A stretch of 46,808 nt of DNA from Gemmatimonadota bacterium (GCA_022564055.1 JADFMD010000016.1:1-46808), one strand, 5' to 3'. Counted from the first letter of the stretch, positions 1 through 9,478 are shown. A program made the numbers and translations. The notes: a model not told the origin generated them from the sequence alone.

Positions 1-364
1 GCTCGTTTTGCAAGTCGCTGATAGTCTTGTCCACCGATCGCAATACGTAGCGTCTGCCATCGACTCCACGGAGGTGGAGCGTCTGTGTGGTCATGCCGCC
101 ACCGACATTGAACGGCGTCAGCCCGCCGCCACCCCACTGGGCCAGGTCGGCCACGGGCACGCGGATGGGCGTGGTCCAAAGGTTGCGGTACCCACGTCCC
201 ATGAATTTCATGAACACGCTGCCGGCTTCGTATTGCTCGCCAGAAACAACCGTGGCCGAGTCGCGCGTAGGGGGGGGAGGGCCACCCGCCTGGGCGCTGA
301 GCCCGGGGGAGAGCAGCAAGAGAGTCAAGACTACCGGCGCGAATAGGCGCATACGTCTCTCCAT
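1..364 (-). CDS. Secreted protein of unknown function, N-terminal part (cut by window edge)
   Basis: Reading leftwards, an open frame starts at ATG 364 (MERRMRLFAP) or at the in-frame ATG 352 and runs off the left end without a stop. It opens with a clear Sec signal peptide (hydrophobic VVLTLLLLSPGLSAQA) followed by a short proline-rich linker. The mature part contains GRGYRNLWTTPIRVPVADL and, further on, GGGMTTQTLHLRG and RRYVLRSVDK. From memory this resembles the N-terminal region of envelope proteins (surface-antigen or phosphoesterase families) in Bacteroidota and Gemmatimonadota, but I cannot assign a function from about 120 residues. It lies on the same strand as the operon to its right, 184 bp downstream of it, so it may have its own promoter. 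Confidence 0.7.
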   Translation of the reverse strand, partial: MERRMRLFAPVVLTLLLLSPGLSAQAGGPPPPTRDSATVVSGEQYEAGSVFMKFMGRGYRNLWTTPIRVPVADLAQWGGGGLTPFNVGGGMTTQTLHLRGVDGRRYVLRSVDKTISDLQNE

Positions 365-548
365 TGCGACAGAGAAAGAGTCGGGCTTCGGCGAAGCGGC
401 GCCCTCCGCCGACGGCGACCCACCCCAAAACCGCTCGTCACAGCCGACGGAAACTGCTCTTGCTTACGGACTATATCTGAGTCATGGTTAACCTGCGGGT
501 ATCGGAGGAGCCACGCAAGAAAGCCCGCCACCCATCCGGCCGACCTCA

Positions 549-1400
549 CTACTGAAGAACCGGTAGCGTACCCTGTGGCTCGGCCAAGTTGCTGGCGATG
601 CTCACGTCGAGAAACCCCAAAACGTACAGCGCGACGCCCAACACCAGGGCGACCATGAATACGTTGTAGGAGATCCGAAGGAGCCGGAACTTCGTCTTGA
701 GCACCTGCCCGAGCCCGTAGAGATCTCGCACCATGTTCACGTACAGGTGGTCCTGGCTCATCATCAGATCGCGCATGCCCTCCACGAATTCCGCCTCGGA
801 AAGATTCACGAAATTGCCAAAGAACAGGATGTTAGCGTCGTTCCGGGCGATGTCCTCGAGGGTTATCGGAACGTTGCTCACGCGCGGCCGCGCCGCCACG
901 ACGGCGTATACGAGGGCAGTGACACAGCCTATCAGTAGGACGGCCGTGGCGAGGGGGAGGAGCCAAAAATACTGTGCCTCAGCGATATAACCAGCGATCT
1001 GCGGCGCGAGGGGCATGGTAATCGCAATGATGAACCCGTTCACGCTGATCATGATGTTGGCCTTGGCGTCGGCGATGCCGACCAGGTCCTGATGAACCCG
1101 ATAACTGGTCCGGAACATCGTCTCGATGCCCCGAGACGACCCCAGCCCTGAATCCTTTTTCTTACCCTTTTTCTTCTTCTTCCCGTCGACCGCGGCATCC
1201 TCCTCGGCCGCCTCCTGCGTGGCATTCGCATCGCCGCCCGACCCAGCGGTGCCTACCACGCCCTGTACGGTGTCCGGCCCCGCATCTGAAGCCGTGTCAG
1301 CCGCCACATCCGAAGCCGGCTCCGCCACGTCGCCTTCCGGGCCTATCTCAACTCGATCGGATTCCACTGTGTCGGCCGTCCGCTCTCGGTCGGTTCCCAT
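549..1400 (-). CDS. Pycsar effector-like (PycTM) membrane protein
   Basis: 283 aa. Residues 1-70 are an acidic, alanine/glutamate-rich segment that is probably disordered. A lysine cluster (KKKKKGKKK, 74-82) follows, then a membrane domain with hydrophobic segments near 114-133, 145-169 and 243-265. The motif DAKANIMISVNG (111-122), the NDANILFFGNF block and the RDLYGLGQVLKTKFRLLRISYN stretch (split here: RDLYGLGQVL, then KTKFRLLRISYN) match the PycTM/DUF5706 family. In Pycsar anti-phage systems that family forms the membrane-disrupting effector beside a pyrimidine cyclase. No cyclase or cyclic-nucleotide-binding domain is visible here. The gene starts 16 bp after the ppk1 stop, so it is likely the last gene of that operon. 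Family assignment is fairly secure; a role in defence is only an inference. Confidence 0.8.
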   Translation of the reverse strand: MGTDRERTADTVESDRVEIGPEGDVAEPASDVAADTASDAGPDTVQGVVGTAGSGGDANATQEAAEEDAAVDGKKKKKGKKKDSGLGSSRGIETMFRTSYRVHQDLVGIADAKANIMISVNGFIIAITMPLAPQIAGYIAEAQYFWLLPLATAVLLIGCVTALVYAVVAARPRVSNVPITLEDIARNDANILFFGNFVNLSEAEFVEGMRDLMMSQDHLYVNMVRDLYGLGQVLKTKFRLLRISYNVFMVALVLGVALYVLGFLDVSIASNLAEPQGTLPVLQ

Positions 1401-1416
1401 ACGCTCAACCCCCCAA

Positions 1417-3570
1417 TCAACTCCCTGGATTATCTGCCAAGAGTTCTCTCAAATACCGGTAGGTGTCAAACTGACTGCGTACCGTGGCTCCTTCGATCTC
1501 CTGGACGAAGCGGTTCCGTTGGTGCTCATCGATGATCCGTGCCTTCGTGTTATCGGCACACTGTAGATCCAGGACGTGACGGAGCTCATCAAACACGTCC
1601 TGGTCGTAAATCGGAAACGCAACCTCCACCCGTCGGTTCAGGTTGCGCGTCATCCAATCGGCGGATGAGAGGTACATCTTCTCCGCACCGTCCGCGTGGA
1701 ACAGGAACATTCGGGAGTGCTCCAGAAACCGGTCCACGATGCTCGTGGCCTCGATCGAATCACTGAGTCCCTCGACCCCGGGACGCAGGCAGCAGATACC
1801 GCGAATGATGAGTCGGACCGGCACGCCGGCGGCGCTCGCGTCGTACAGCCTGTCGATTATGCCCCGGTCTTGGAGGCTGTTCATCTTGGCCGTGATGCCC
1901 GAGGGTCGTCCCTGACGAGCGGCCTCCGTTTCGGCGTCGATGAGGGCGTTGAAGCGGTCCCGTAGATGGTGGGGGGCGACCAACAGATGTTCGAAGTCGG
2001 GCTGGACGTCCTCTCCACATAAGAGGCGGAAGACGCGACGAACCTCTTCGGTGAGTCGCGGGTCGGCCGTCATGAGCGCATGGTCGGCGTACACACGAGC
2101 GGTCTTTTCGTTGAAGTTGCCCGTGGCCAGCAAGGCGTACAGTCGGCTCGCATCACCCTCTCGGCGGCGGATCAGGCACAGCTTGGCGTGTACCTTGATT
2201 TCGCGGGTCCCGTGGATCACGCGGATGCCGGCCAACTCCATGCGCTCGGCCCATTCCAGATTGAGCTCTTCGTCGAAACGGGCTTGAACCTCGACGAAGG
2301 CCATGACCTCCTTTTCGTTCTCGGCGGCCTCGATCAGCGCTTTTACGACCTCGGAGTCCCGGGAGACCCTGTACAGCGAAATCCAGATCGCGTCCACATC
2401 CGGGTCTGCGGCAGCCTCTTTAAGAAGGCGGACCACATACGAATAGGACTGGTAGGGAAAATGAAGCAGGCGGTCCTTGGCCCGGATCAGATCCAGAGAC
2501 GAGGGGCCACCCTCCAGCGTGGGGTGGGGCAGAGGATCCAGCGGACCATACTCCAACTCTGGAAGATCACCTACGGGGAGCCCGGCGAGGTCGTTGAGGT
2601 TGTGGTAGCGCCCCCCCTCGATCAGGTCCCCCTCACCGAGTTCGAAGCAGCTCGAAAGGCGTGTGAGCATGGCCTGCGGGGAACGCATGTCGTACAGAAA
2701 TCGGATCGGGGCCCCTGTGGCCCGCTTCCCCAGACTCTTCTTTATCGCTTGGCGCAGGCCCGTGTCGAACTCGTCATCCAGGTAGAGGTCCGCGTCTCTC
2801 GACAGCTTTATCGCGTACGCGCCCGCAACCGAACGTTCCGGAAAGACCAGGTGAAGATTCAAGCGGATGACATCGTCCAGAAAAACGATATTTCGGGTTT
2901 TGCCGGGACCAGGGGTCGACAAGAACCGGGGCAACGGTGGGCTGGGGACTTCGACGATTCCCAGCTCCGGGCCGGCGGTGCCCATTCCGATACCGGGTCC
3001 GGGTTGGAGCTCTGCCACGAGATAGGAGGTGTGATCCTTGAGGAAGGGCGGTGTGTCTTCCAGCCCCAAGATCATCGGCTCGAGGTGCTCCGCCACGTGC
3101 TCGACGAAGTAGGCTTCCATGATCGCCCGATGTTCTGCATCGGCCCCTTCCTCTCCGATGAGATGGATCCCGGCGTCCTGTAATCCCGGTAGGATATCAT
3201 CGCGAAATATTTGACCGAAGCGCTCCTGTTGGGCCACGGTCACGGCCTGGATCTCTCGAAGGAGCTCGGTCGGGTCCAAGCCCTTCTTCCTTCGCTTCTT
3301 CCGACGGAGCCGGAGAAGGCTCCTCAGGGATGCGACCCGTACTCGGAAGAACTCATCGAGGTTGGAGGAGAAAATGGCGAGAAAGTTGATGCGCTCCAGA
3401 AGCGGCACCGAAGAACTCTCCGCCTCCTGGAGAACCCGCTCGTTAAACGAAAGCCAGCTCAGCTCTCGGTTGACGTAGCGCTCGTCCATAGCGGACAGGC
3501 CGAGGCCGACTTCGGTCGGATCCTCCTGCGGGGTTGTCGCCGGGGTGATCTGGCTATTTGGTAGGCTCAA
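1417..3570 (-). CDS. ppk1: Polyphosphate kinase 1
   Basis: Makes inorganic polyphosphate from ATP reversibly, usually at the inner face of the membrane. The N-terminal domain has the typical YVNRELSWLSFNERVLQEA and FLAIFSSNLDEFFRVR blocks. The catalytic half carries VEVQARFDEELNLEWA and IKVHAKLCLIRRR, whose His corresponds to the autophosphorylated histidine of PPK1. The second conserved His is in FLEHSRMFLF. The frame opens with TTG at 3570, overlapping the ABC transporter stop as TTGA. An in-frame ATG at 3489 (MDERYVNRELSW) gives 690 aa, closer to the usual length, and may be the real start. The order ABC exporter-ppk1-PycTM with no gaps suggests co-transcription. Confidence 0.95.
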   Translation of the reverse strand: MSLPNSQITPATTPQEDPTEVGLGLSAMDERYVNRELSWLSFNERVLQEAESSSVPLLERINFLAIFSSNLDEFFRVRVASLRSLLRLRRKKRRKKGLDPTELLREIQAVTVAQQERFGQIFRDDILPGLQDAGIHLIGEEGADAEHRAIMEAYFVEHVAEHLEPMILGLEDTPPFLKDHTSYLVAELQPGPGIGMGTAGPELGIVEVPSPPLPRFLSTPGPGKTRNIVFLDDVIRLNLHLVFPERSVAGAYAIKLSRDADLYLDDEFDTGLRQAIKKSLGKRATGAPIRFLYDMRSPQAMLTRLSSCFELGEGDLIEGGRYHNLNDLAGLPVGDLPELEYGPLDPLPHPTLEGGPSSLDLIRAKDRLLHFPYQSYSYVVRLLKEAAADPDVDAIWISLYRVSRDSEVVKALIEAAENEKEVMAFVEVQARFDEELNLEWAERMELAGIRVIHGTREIKVHAKLCLIRRREGDASRLYALLATGNFNEKTARVYADHALMTADPRLTEEVRRVFRLLCGEDVQPDFEHLLVAPHHLRDRFNALIDAETEAARQGRPSGITAKMNSLQDRGIIDRLYDASAAGVPVRLIIRGICCLRPGVEGLSDSIEATSIVDRFLEHSRMFLFHADGAEKMYLSSADWMTRNLNRRVEVAFPIYDQDVFDELRHVLDLQCADNTKARIIDEHQRNRFVQEIEGATVRSQFDTYRYLRELLADNPGS

Positions 3571-5429
3571 GGGACCCGTTCCGCCGCTCCCACAGGCGTT
3601 GACTCTATGTCCTGCTCGAGCAATTGCCGGCGGAGAAGTCGGGCGTAGGTACCCCCGAGTGCCATGAGGTCGGGGTGCCGGCCCCGTTCCACGATCCGGC
3701 CGCCATCGAGCACGAGAATGAGATCCGCGTTCATCACGGCGGACACGCGGTGGCTGATGATGAAGGAAGTCCGCCCCGCCATCACGCGCACCAGATCGTC
3801 CAGAATGCGTGCCTCGGTGTGCGTGTCGACGGAACTGAGGGCGTCGTCCAGGATGAGAATTCGCGGGTCGCGAGCCACGGCGCGGGCCAGCGTAGCGCGC
3901 TGCTTCTGCCCCCCCGACAGATTGACGCCCCGCTCACCGAGCACCGTTCCCCAACCCCTCGGGAACTCCTGGATCGATTCGTAGAGCTGCGCGATGCGGG
4001 CCGCCTCCACGACGACTTCGTCGGGGTCCTCGATGGGGCCCTCCGGGGCGCTGTGTGCCCGGCCTTCGTTCTGGGCCCAATTCGCTACGGCGGACGGTTC
4101 GGTGCCGAGCCCGATGTTGGCGTCGAGGCCCAGGCCGATGTTCTCTTCGATGGTCGTCGAGAAAAGGAATGGGTCCTGAGGCACCATGCCGATGAGCGAG
4201 CGTAACTCACCCGGGTCCAGATCACGCACGTCCACCCCATCGACGAGGACGTGCCCTCCCGTCACGTCGTAGATCCTGGGGATCAACGTTACGAGCGTCG
4301 TCTTGCCCGAGCCGGTGGGACCGACAACCGCCACGGTCTGACCGGGGTCGGCGGAGAAAGAGACGTCCTCGAGGACCAACCGCTCCGTGCCGGGATAGCG
4401 GAACGAGACGTTCCGGAACTCGACTGCGCCACGGGGCTCGGCGAGCCGCACAGGATTCTCGGGGGGGCGTACGGCCGGCTCGGTCTGGAAGATCTTGTTG
4501 AGGCGGCCCATGCTGGCCGCGCCTCTCTGGAACAGGTTGACCACCCAGCCCAGAGCGATGAGCGGCCAGATGAGCATGGCAACGTAGATCCCGAATGCCA
4601 CGAATTCACCGAGTGTGATTTGTCCGGCGATGACTTCAAGACCACCGAGCCACAGTACGATGACCATGGCCGTTCCACTGAAGAGAGCGAGGATTGGGTG
4701 GAACAGGCCTGCTACCTTCACGAGGCCCATGTTTCGGTCCATGTACTCACGGTTGAGGCCGTCGAATTGGTGGGCCTGGCTCTCTTCTTGAACGTACGCT
4801 CGCACGATGCGTATGCCCGTCAGGTTTTCCTGCACCATGGTCGAGAGCGTGGCGAACTGCTCCTGAATCTTCTCGAAGCGCTCGTGAATGACACGTGCGA
4901 ATGCGAACACGACCGGCGGTAGGACGACCATCGGAATGAGGGCGTAGAGCGTGAGCCGGGGGCTGATCCATACCATGAACCCGAGAGCGAGCAGGAAGCT
5001 CACGAGCGTATTCACCGAGTACATGATCGCGGGCCCGGTCGCCATGCGCACGGCCTGGGTGTCGTTGGTCGCACGGGCCATGAGATCACCGGTCCGCGTT
5101 CCCCCATAGAAGCTGGCGTCCAGGCGGAGGAGATGGGTAAAGAAGTCGTTCCGCAGGTCGCACTCGATACGGCGGCTGAGACCGTTGAGAAGCTCCCGCA
5201 TGCCGTACTTGGCGGCGCCCCCGAGAAGGGCCGCCGCTACGATGAGGAGCGCATAGGTCGAAATACGCCCCATCGTCACGTCCGGATCGCCCAAGCCGTC
5301 GATGGACAGCTTGATCAGGTACGGTGTGGCCACGCTGAACAGGTTGGTGACGATGACCAGCGCGAGACCCGCTATGACGCCGGCGCGGTAGGGCCGGAAG
5401 TAGGGGAGGATGGTACGGAGTTCGTTCAT
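3567..5429 (-). CDS. ABC exporter half-transporter (MdlA/YheI-like) with degenerate catalytic site
   Basis: 620 aa, a membrane domain with about six helices (1-310) fused to an ATPase domain. Visible motifs are Walker A GPTGSGKTT (from 370), Q-loop MVPQDPF (Q418), signature LSGGQKQR (504-511), Walker B ILILDD (D528) and the switch SHR. The catalytic glutamate after Walker B is replaced by aspartate (DDALSSVD). In known exporters this marks the degenerate half of a heterodimer such as MdlA/MdlB or YheI/YheH, so a second half-transporter would be expected, but none is in the window. Between the FSTTIEEN segment and the signature there are about 40 extra residues, starting with a duplicated NIGLG unit (431-443). 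The substrate is unknown (lipid or drug-like). ATG start is 22 bp after ggt. Confidence 0.9.
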   Translation of the reverse strand: MNELRTILPYFRPYRAGVIAGLALVIVTNLFSVATPYLIKLSIDGLGDPDVTMGRISTYALLIVAAALLGGAAKYGMRELLNGLSRRIECDLRNDFFTHLLRLDASFYGGTRTGDLMARATNDTQAVRMATGPAIMYSVNTLVSFLLALGFMVWISPRLTLYALIPMVVLPPVVFAFARVIHERFEKIQEQFATLSTMVQENLTGIRIVRAYVQEESQAHQFDGLNREYMDRNMGLVKVAGLFHPILALFSGTAMVIVLWLGGLEVIAGQITLGEFVAFGIYVAMLIWPLIALGWVVNLFQRGAASMGRLNKIFQTEPAVRPPENPVRLAEPRGAVEFRNVSFRYPGTERLVLEDVSFSADPGQTVAVVGPTGSGKTTLVTLIPRIYDVTGGHVLVDGVDVRDLDPGELRSLIGMVPQDPFLFSTTIEENIGLGLDANIGLGTEPSAVANWAQNEGRAHSAPEGPIEDPDEVVVEAARIAQLYESIQEFPRGWGTVLGERGVNLSGGQKQRATLARAVARDPRILILDDALSSVDTHTEARILDDLVRVMAGRTSFIISHRVSAVMNADLILVLDGGRIVERGRHPDLMALGGTYARLLRRQLLEQDIESTPVGAAERVP

Positions 5430-5451
5430 GCGCGGGCCTCAGGCCTGGGTG

Positions 5452-7221
5452 TCACCAGCCTACCGCGGCACCGCCTCGGCGCGGATCGGCTGCCGCCTCG
5501 AGGGTGCCGTCCGGCATGACCATGATGGCCTGTACGTCTCCTGAGACGCCGCCGCGCTCCGACATGATGTGGCCGCGGGCCTCCAAGTCCGACACCACCG
5601 CCGGCGGTAGCCCGCCCTGCTCGAAACGGATCTGGTCCGGCAGATGCTGATGGTGGATCCGGGGCGCGTTCACGGCCTGAACGACGTTCATCCCGTAATC
5701 GATGACGTTCACGATCGTCTGGAAGACGGTGGTGATAATGGTGGCGCCCCCCGGTGTACCCGTGACGAAAAACAGGTCACCGGCCGGATTCAGGACCACG
5801 GTGGGAGTCATCGCGGAAAGCATCCGTTTCCCTGGGCCCACCGCGTTGTTGGCTCCCTGCACCAAACCATACTGATTGGGTGTGCCGGGCTTGGCGGTAA
5901 AGTCGTCCATCTCGTTGTTGAGCACGAAACCCGCCCCGGCGACCGTCACCTTACTCCCGAAGAAGGAGTTGAGCGTCGTGGTCACCGCGACGGCGTTGCC
6001 GTCCGCGTCGACCACCGAGAGGTGAGTGGTGTTTTCGCCCTCCGCCGGGGCCCCCAGCCCGGGCCCGATATCGGTCGAGGGCGTGGCCGTCTCGGAGATG
6101 TCGGCTCCCCTCTCGGCGGCGTATGCCTTCGACGTCATGCGTTGCAACGGAATGTCCACGAAGTCCGCGTCGGCCAAGTAGGCGTTCCGATCGGCGTACG
6201 ACCTCTTCCAGGTCTCGGCGAGGAGATGGACCATTTCCGCGGAGTGCCACGGTAGGCCGCCCAAATCGTAGGGCTCAATCATGTTGGCCATCTCCGCCAT
6301 CGTGGCTCCGCCGGACGAAGACGGCGGCATCGAGAGGATGGTGTGTCCGCGGTACGTGAACTCAATGGGGTCGCGCCACACGGCCCGGTACTCGTCGAGG
6401 TCTTGGTGCGTGATGAGTCCGCCCCCGCGCTCCATCTCCGCCACGATCAGGTCGGCCGTTTCCCCGGCGTAAAATCCCTCCGGGCCCTGGTCGCGGATTC
6501 GGCGCAATGTGGCGGCCAGCTCGGGCTGGCGGAACGTCTCACCGAGCTCCACGATCCGTCCTCCAGGAAGGTAGGTAGCCGCGGTGGTTGCGAAGCGTCG
6601 CAGTCCCTCCAGGGAACCCGTGATATTTCTACGGAAACGCGGATGCACCTCGAAACCGTCCGCCAGAGAGGCGGCCGGCTCCACGAGTTCGGCCCATGGA
6701 AGCGTGCCGAAGCGGCGGTGCGCCTCCCACAGGCCCATTACCGAGCCCGGCACACCGGCGGCAAGATGCCCCACCATGGACTTGTCGGTCACATTCCCGT
6801 CGCCGTCCAGGAACATGTCCCGCGTGGCCGCAAGAGGGGCCTTCTCCCGGTAGTCGAGCGCGGCTGCCGTGCCGTCGGCCATCCTCACGACCATGAATCC
6901 CCCGCCGCCGATGTTGCCGGCTTGGGGGTTCACTACGGCGAGCGCCAGAGAGACCGCCACTGCCGCGTCGATGGCGTTTCCACCCCGCTCCATGATCCTG
7001 GCCCCGATCTCGCTGGCGACGCTGTCCGTGGTGACCACTACGGCGTGTTCGGCCGTGAACGGCGCGTCGTCGGCCGAGAACCGCCAGGTGGCCGGAAATA
7101 CGACCGGGGGCCGCGATTGGATCTCTTCAGTGCGTGGGGCGGAGTTCGGCTCAGCCGGTGTGCAAGCCGTTACCAGCAGTCCAATACCCAGCACCCGGAG
7201 ACCCAGCCGCGGAAGACCCAC
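5452..7221 (-). CDS. ggt: Gamma-glutamyltransferase, lipoprotein form
   Basis: 589 aa from the GTG at 7221, which overlaps the M20 stop (TAGTG) and has an AGGAG-like site upstream; the frame is open further upstream but that part has no signal sequence. The N-terminus is a lipoprotein signal with lipobox LVTAC (Cys20). The enzyme hydrolyses or transfers the gamma-glutamyl group of glutathione and related peptides in the periplasm and is autocleaved. The cleavage and nucleophile motif TTHLSV is present (Thr398), and NIGGGGFMVVR, the large-subunit GTLNS-like TTTLNSFFGS and FVLNNEMDDF blocks are intact. Being next to an M20 aminoacylase suggests an amino-acid or peptide salvage function. Confidence 0.95.
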   Translation of the reverse strand: MGLPRLGLRVLGIGLLVTACTPAEPNSAPRTEEIQSRPPVVFPATWRFSADDAPFTAEHAVVVTTDSVASEIGARIMERGGNAIDAAVAVSLALAVVNPQAGNIGGGGFMVVRMADGTAAALDYREKAPLAATRDMFLDGDGNVTDKSMVGHLAAGVPGSVMGLWEAHRRFGTLPWAELVEPAASLADGFEVHPRFRRNITGSLEGLRRFATTAATYLPGGRIVELGETFRQPELAATLRRIRDQGPEGFYAGETADLIVAEMERGGGLITHQDLDEYRAVWRDPIEFTYRGHTILSMPPSSSGGATMAEMANMIEPYDLGGLPWHSAEMVHLLAETWKRSYADRNAYLADADFVDIPLQRMTSKAYAAERGADISETATPSTDIGPGLGAPAEGENTTHLSVVDADGNAVAVTTTLNSFFGSKVTVAGAGFVLNNEMDDFTAKPGTPNQYGLVQGANNAVGPGKRMLSAMTPTVVLNPAGDLFFVTGTPGGATIITTVFQTIVNVIDYGMNVVQAVNAPRIHHQHLPDQIRFEQGGLPPAVVSDLEARGHIMSERGGVSGDVQAIMVMPDGTLEAAADPRRGGAAVGW

Positions 7222-8402
7222 TACCCCATCTCCTCTAGAAGGCGAATGGCCCCCGCCGCCAGAGTGGCCGCCCCGATCGGGAGCGCCGATTCGTCTATAT
7301 CGAAGTCGGTCTCGTGGTGCATGCGTGGGTTGGGAAGGGCTGCCCCCAACCAAAAAAACGTGCCTGGCGCTTCGTTCGCGAGGAAGGAAAAATCCTCCGC
7401 CAAGGTCATGGGTTGAATGGGTAGCACGTCGTCCTCTCCCACCAGATCGATCGCCGCGGCGCGTACGCACTCGGTCACGCGTTCGTCATTGATCACCGGA
7501 AGATAACCAGTACCCAGTTGGATGGTGACCCTGGCGCCCGAGTTCTCCAGAGCTCCAAAAGCGTCGTCCAGCCGGCGTTGGAGCCTCTCTTGAACTTCCG
7601 CGGAGAAATACCGCATGGTGCCTTCGATGGTCACCAAATCGGCCAGGACATTGTGGGCCGTGCCCCCGGCGATGCGTCCGAACGAGATGAGTCCGTCCTC
7701 GACGGGAGAACGGTTCTCGGGTGCGGCGTCTTGGACCGCCACCACGCCCCGAGATGCCAGCACGAGCGCGTCCACTCCGCCTTCGGGGAATCCCGCATGG
7801 CTGCTCTTCCCATGCACCTCGATGTGAATTTCCGCGGCGCCGGCCATGATGGGGCCCGTCGCAAAGAAAAGCTTTCCGCTGGGGAGCGGTGCCCCGAGGT
7901 GGAGCCCCACCACAGCGTCGACGCCCTCCATCACTCCCTCCTCCACCAGCCGCATCGCACCGCTTTTTCCCTCGTCGTCGATGGCCTCCTCGGAGGGTTG
8001 GAAGATGAAGCGAACGGTGCCGGGAGGAAGGCGCCCGGCACCCCTCTCCTCCGCGAGGATCCTGGCGGTTCCGATCAATCCTGCGACGTGTCCATCGTGC
8101 CCGCAGGCGTGCATGACTCCGTCGTTCTGGGATACGAAGTCGTGAGTATTCGCCTCCTTTATGGGAAGGGCGTCCATGTCGGCACGAAGTGCGATGAGGG
8201 GTCCTACGCCGTTGTCGAGCTCGGCGATCACGCCCGTTCGGCCGACCCCCGTACGTACGGAAAAGCCGAGGGCCTCCATCGCCTTTGCCGCGATCCCCGC
8301 CGTTCGGACCTCCTGGAACGAGAGCTCGGGATTCTGATGAAGGTCTCTGCGTATCGCGGTGAGGTCTTCGGCGAGAGCTTGGGCTTGTTCGAGAAGATTC
8401 AC
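7221..8402 (-). CDS. M20 family amidohydrolase (N-acyl-amino-acid / hippurate hydrolase type)
   Basis: 393 aa from GTG 8402 (VNLLEQAQALAEDL), chosen because family members begin just before this helix and because a GAGG sits upstream; the frame could be extended to TTG 8471. Zinc-binding residues are visible in MHACGHDGHVAG and FQPSEEA, and RADMDALPI and HHETDFDID match the M20D (IAA-amino acid / aminoacylase) branch. It probably removes acyl or aminoacyl groups from amino acids in the cytoplasm, since no signal peptide is seen. It is the first gene of the leftward operon and is divergent from murQ across a 161-bp gap that must hold both promoters. Confidence 0.9.
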   Translation of the reverse strand: MNLLEQAQALAEDLTAIRRDLHQNPELSFQEVRTAGIAAKAMEALGFSVRTGVGRTGVIAELDNGVGPLIALRADMDALPIKEANTHDFVSQNDGVMHACGHDGHVAGLIGTARILAEERGAGRLPPGTVRFIFQPSEEAIDDEGKSGAMRLVEEGVMEGVDAVVGLHLGAPLPSGKLFFATGPIMAGAAEIHIEVHGKSSHAGFPEGGVDALVLASRGVVAVQDAAPENRSPVEDGLISFGRIAGGTAHNVLADLVTIEGTMRYFSAEVQERLQRRLDDAFGALENSGARVTIQLGTGYLPVINDERVTECVRAAAIDLVGEDDVLPIQPMTLAEDFSFLANEAPGTFFWLGAALPNPRMHHETDFDIDESALPIGAATLAAGAIRLLEEMG

Positions 8403-8563
8403 GGAGCCTCGGGCGTGTGGGTCGCGCGCGCACGCTAGGTCAGGCGTGCAAAGTCCTTGGTTGCCGGCCAAAAGAAGCCAAGATTAGCTTGTTCAAGCGA
8501 GAGTATCGCCGCAACCCGGGGGGAGTTCCGCACCCCCCCCACATCGGGGGACGAATCGCCCAC

Positions 8564-9478
8564 ATGCTCGATGACCGACTGACGGAGCAGAGAAATCCGC
8601 GTTCTTCGGCCATGGATGTGTTGTCTCCGCTCGAGTTGGTCGACCTCATCAATATCGAGGATCGGGCTGTGGCGGAGGCCGTCGGGTCCCAGCGCCTCGA
8701 AATTGCGCAGACGATCGAATTGGTCGTGGAGGCTTTCCGGAGCGGGGGGCGTCTGATCTACGTGGGTGCGGGGACCTCGGGACGGCTGGGTGTTCTGGAT
8801 GCCGCGGAGATGCCGCCGACCTTTGGAACCGACCCTGAAATGGTCCAGGGAATCATCGCGGGTGGCCACGAGGCTCTGGTCCGGTCTCAGGAAGGCGCCG
8901 AAGACCGTCCCGAGGATGGCGCCGTCGAGATCGATCGCATCGCTGCGGGGCCGAAAGACTTCGTGCTGGGAATCGCCACCTCGGGGACGACCCCGTTCGT
9001 CCATGGCGCTCTGGCCCGCGCCCGTGAATGCGGTGCGCGTACGGGGTTTCTCCTGTGTACGCCTCCCGCCCCAGAACTCCTCGAGACCCACGATGTGGTC
9101 ATCGCCCCCCTGGTAGGTCCGGAGGTCGTGACGGGCTCAACCCGCATGAAGGCCGGTACCGCCACCAAGCTGGTTCTCAATACGATCACCACCGGGGCGA
9201 TGGTCCTGACCGGAAAGGTGTTCGGGAACCTCATGGTGGACCTCCAGGCGAAGTGTGAAAAGCTCCAGGATCGGGGCGAACGCATCCTGATGACGATCCT
9301 CGACGTGGATCGGTCCAGGGCCAAGGAGCTTCTCGAGGCGGCGGGAGGCGCCGTGAGGACGGCGCTCGTCATGGAACGTCGCGGGGCCGGGGTCGTGGAG
9401 GCGGAGCGGTTGCTCGAAGAGGCGGGGGGGGTGCTCGCCAACGTGATCGGGAGTCTGGATGAGGACCCGTCCGCGTGA
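8564..9478 (+). CDS. murQ: N-acetylmuramic acid 6-phosphate etherase
   Basis: 304 aa starting at ATG 8564 (MLDDRLTEQRNP), the standard MurQ N-terminus; the open frame reaches further upstream without coding character. It cleaves the lactyl ether of MurNAc-6-P to GlcNAc-6-P and lactate in peptidoglycan recycling. SIS-domain blocks YVGAGTSGRLGVLDAAE, GIATSGTTPFVHGAL and GSTRMKAGTATKLVLN are all present. Its stop overlaps the start of anmK as GTGA, so the two steps (kinase then etherase) are translationally coupled. Confidence 0.97.
   Translation: MLDDRLTEQRNPRSSAMDVLSPLELVDLINIEDRAVAEAVGSQRLEIAQTIELVVEAFRSGGRLIYVGAGTSGRLGVLDAAEMPPTFGTDPEMVQGIIAGGHEALVRSQEGAEDRPEDGAVEIDRIAAGPKDFVLGIATSGTTPFVHGALARARECGARTGFLLCTPPAPELLETHDVVIAPLVGPEVVTGSTRMKAGTATKLVLNTITTGAMVLTGKVFGNLMVDLQAKCEKLQDRGERILMTILDVDRSRAKELLEAAGGAVRTALVMERRGAGVVEAERLLEEAGGVLANVIGSLDEDPSA

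Noticed and set aside
549-8402. Complete Pycsar or other anti-phage island
   Set aside because: Only the PycTM effector-like gene is present; the neighbours are housekeeping and there is no cyclase, integrase or atypical composition.
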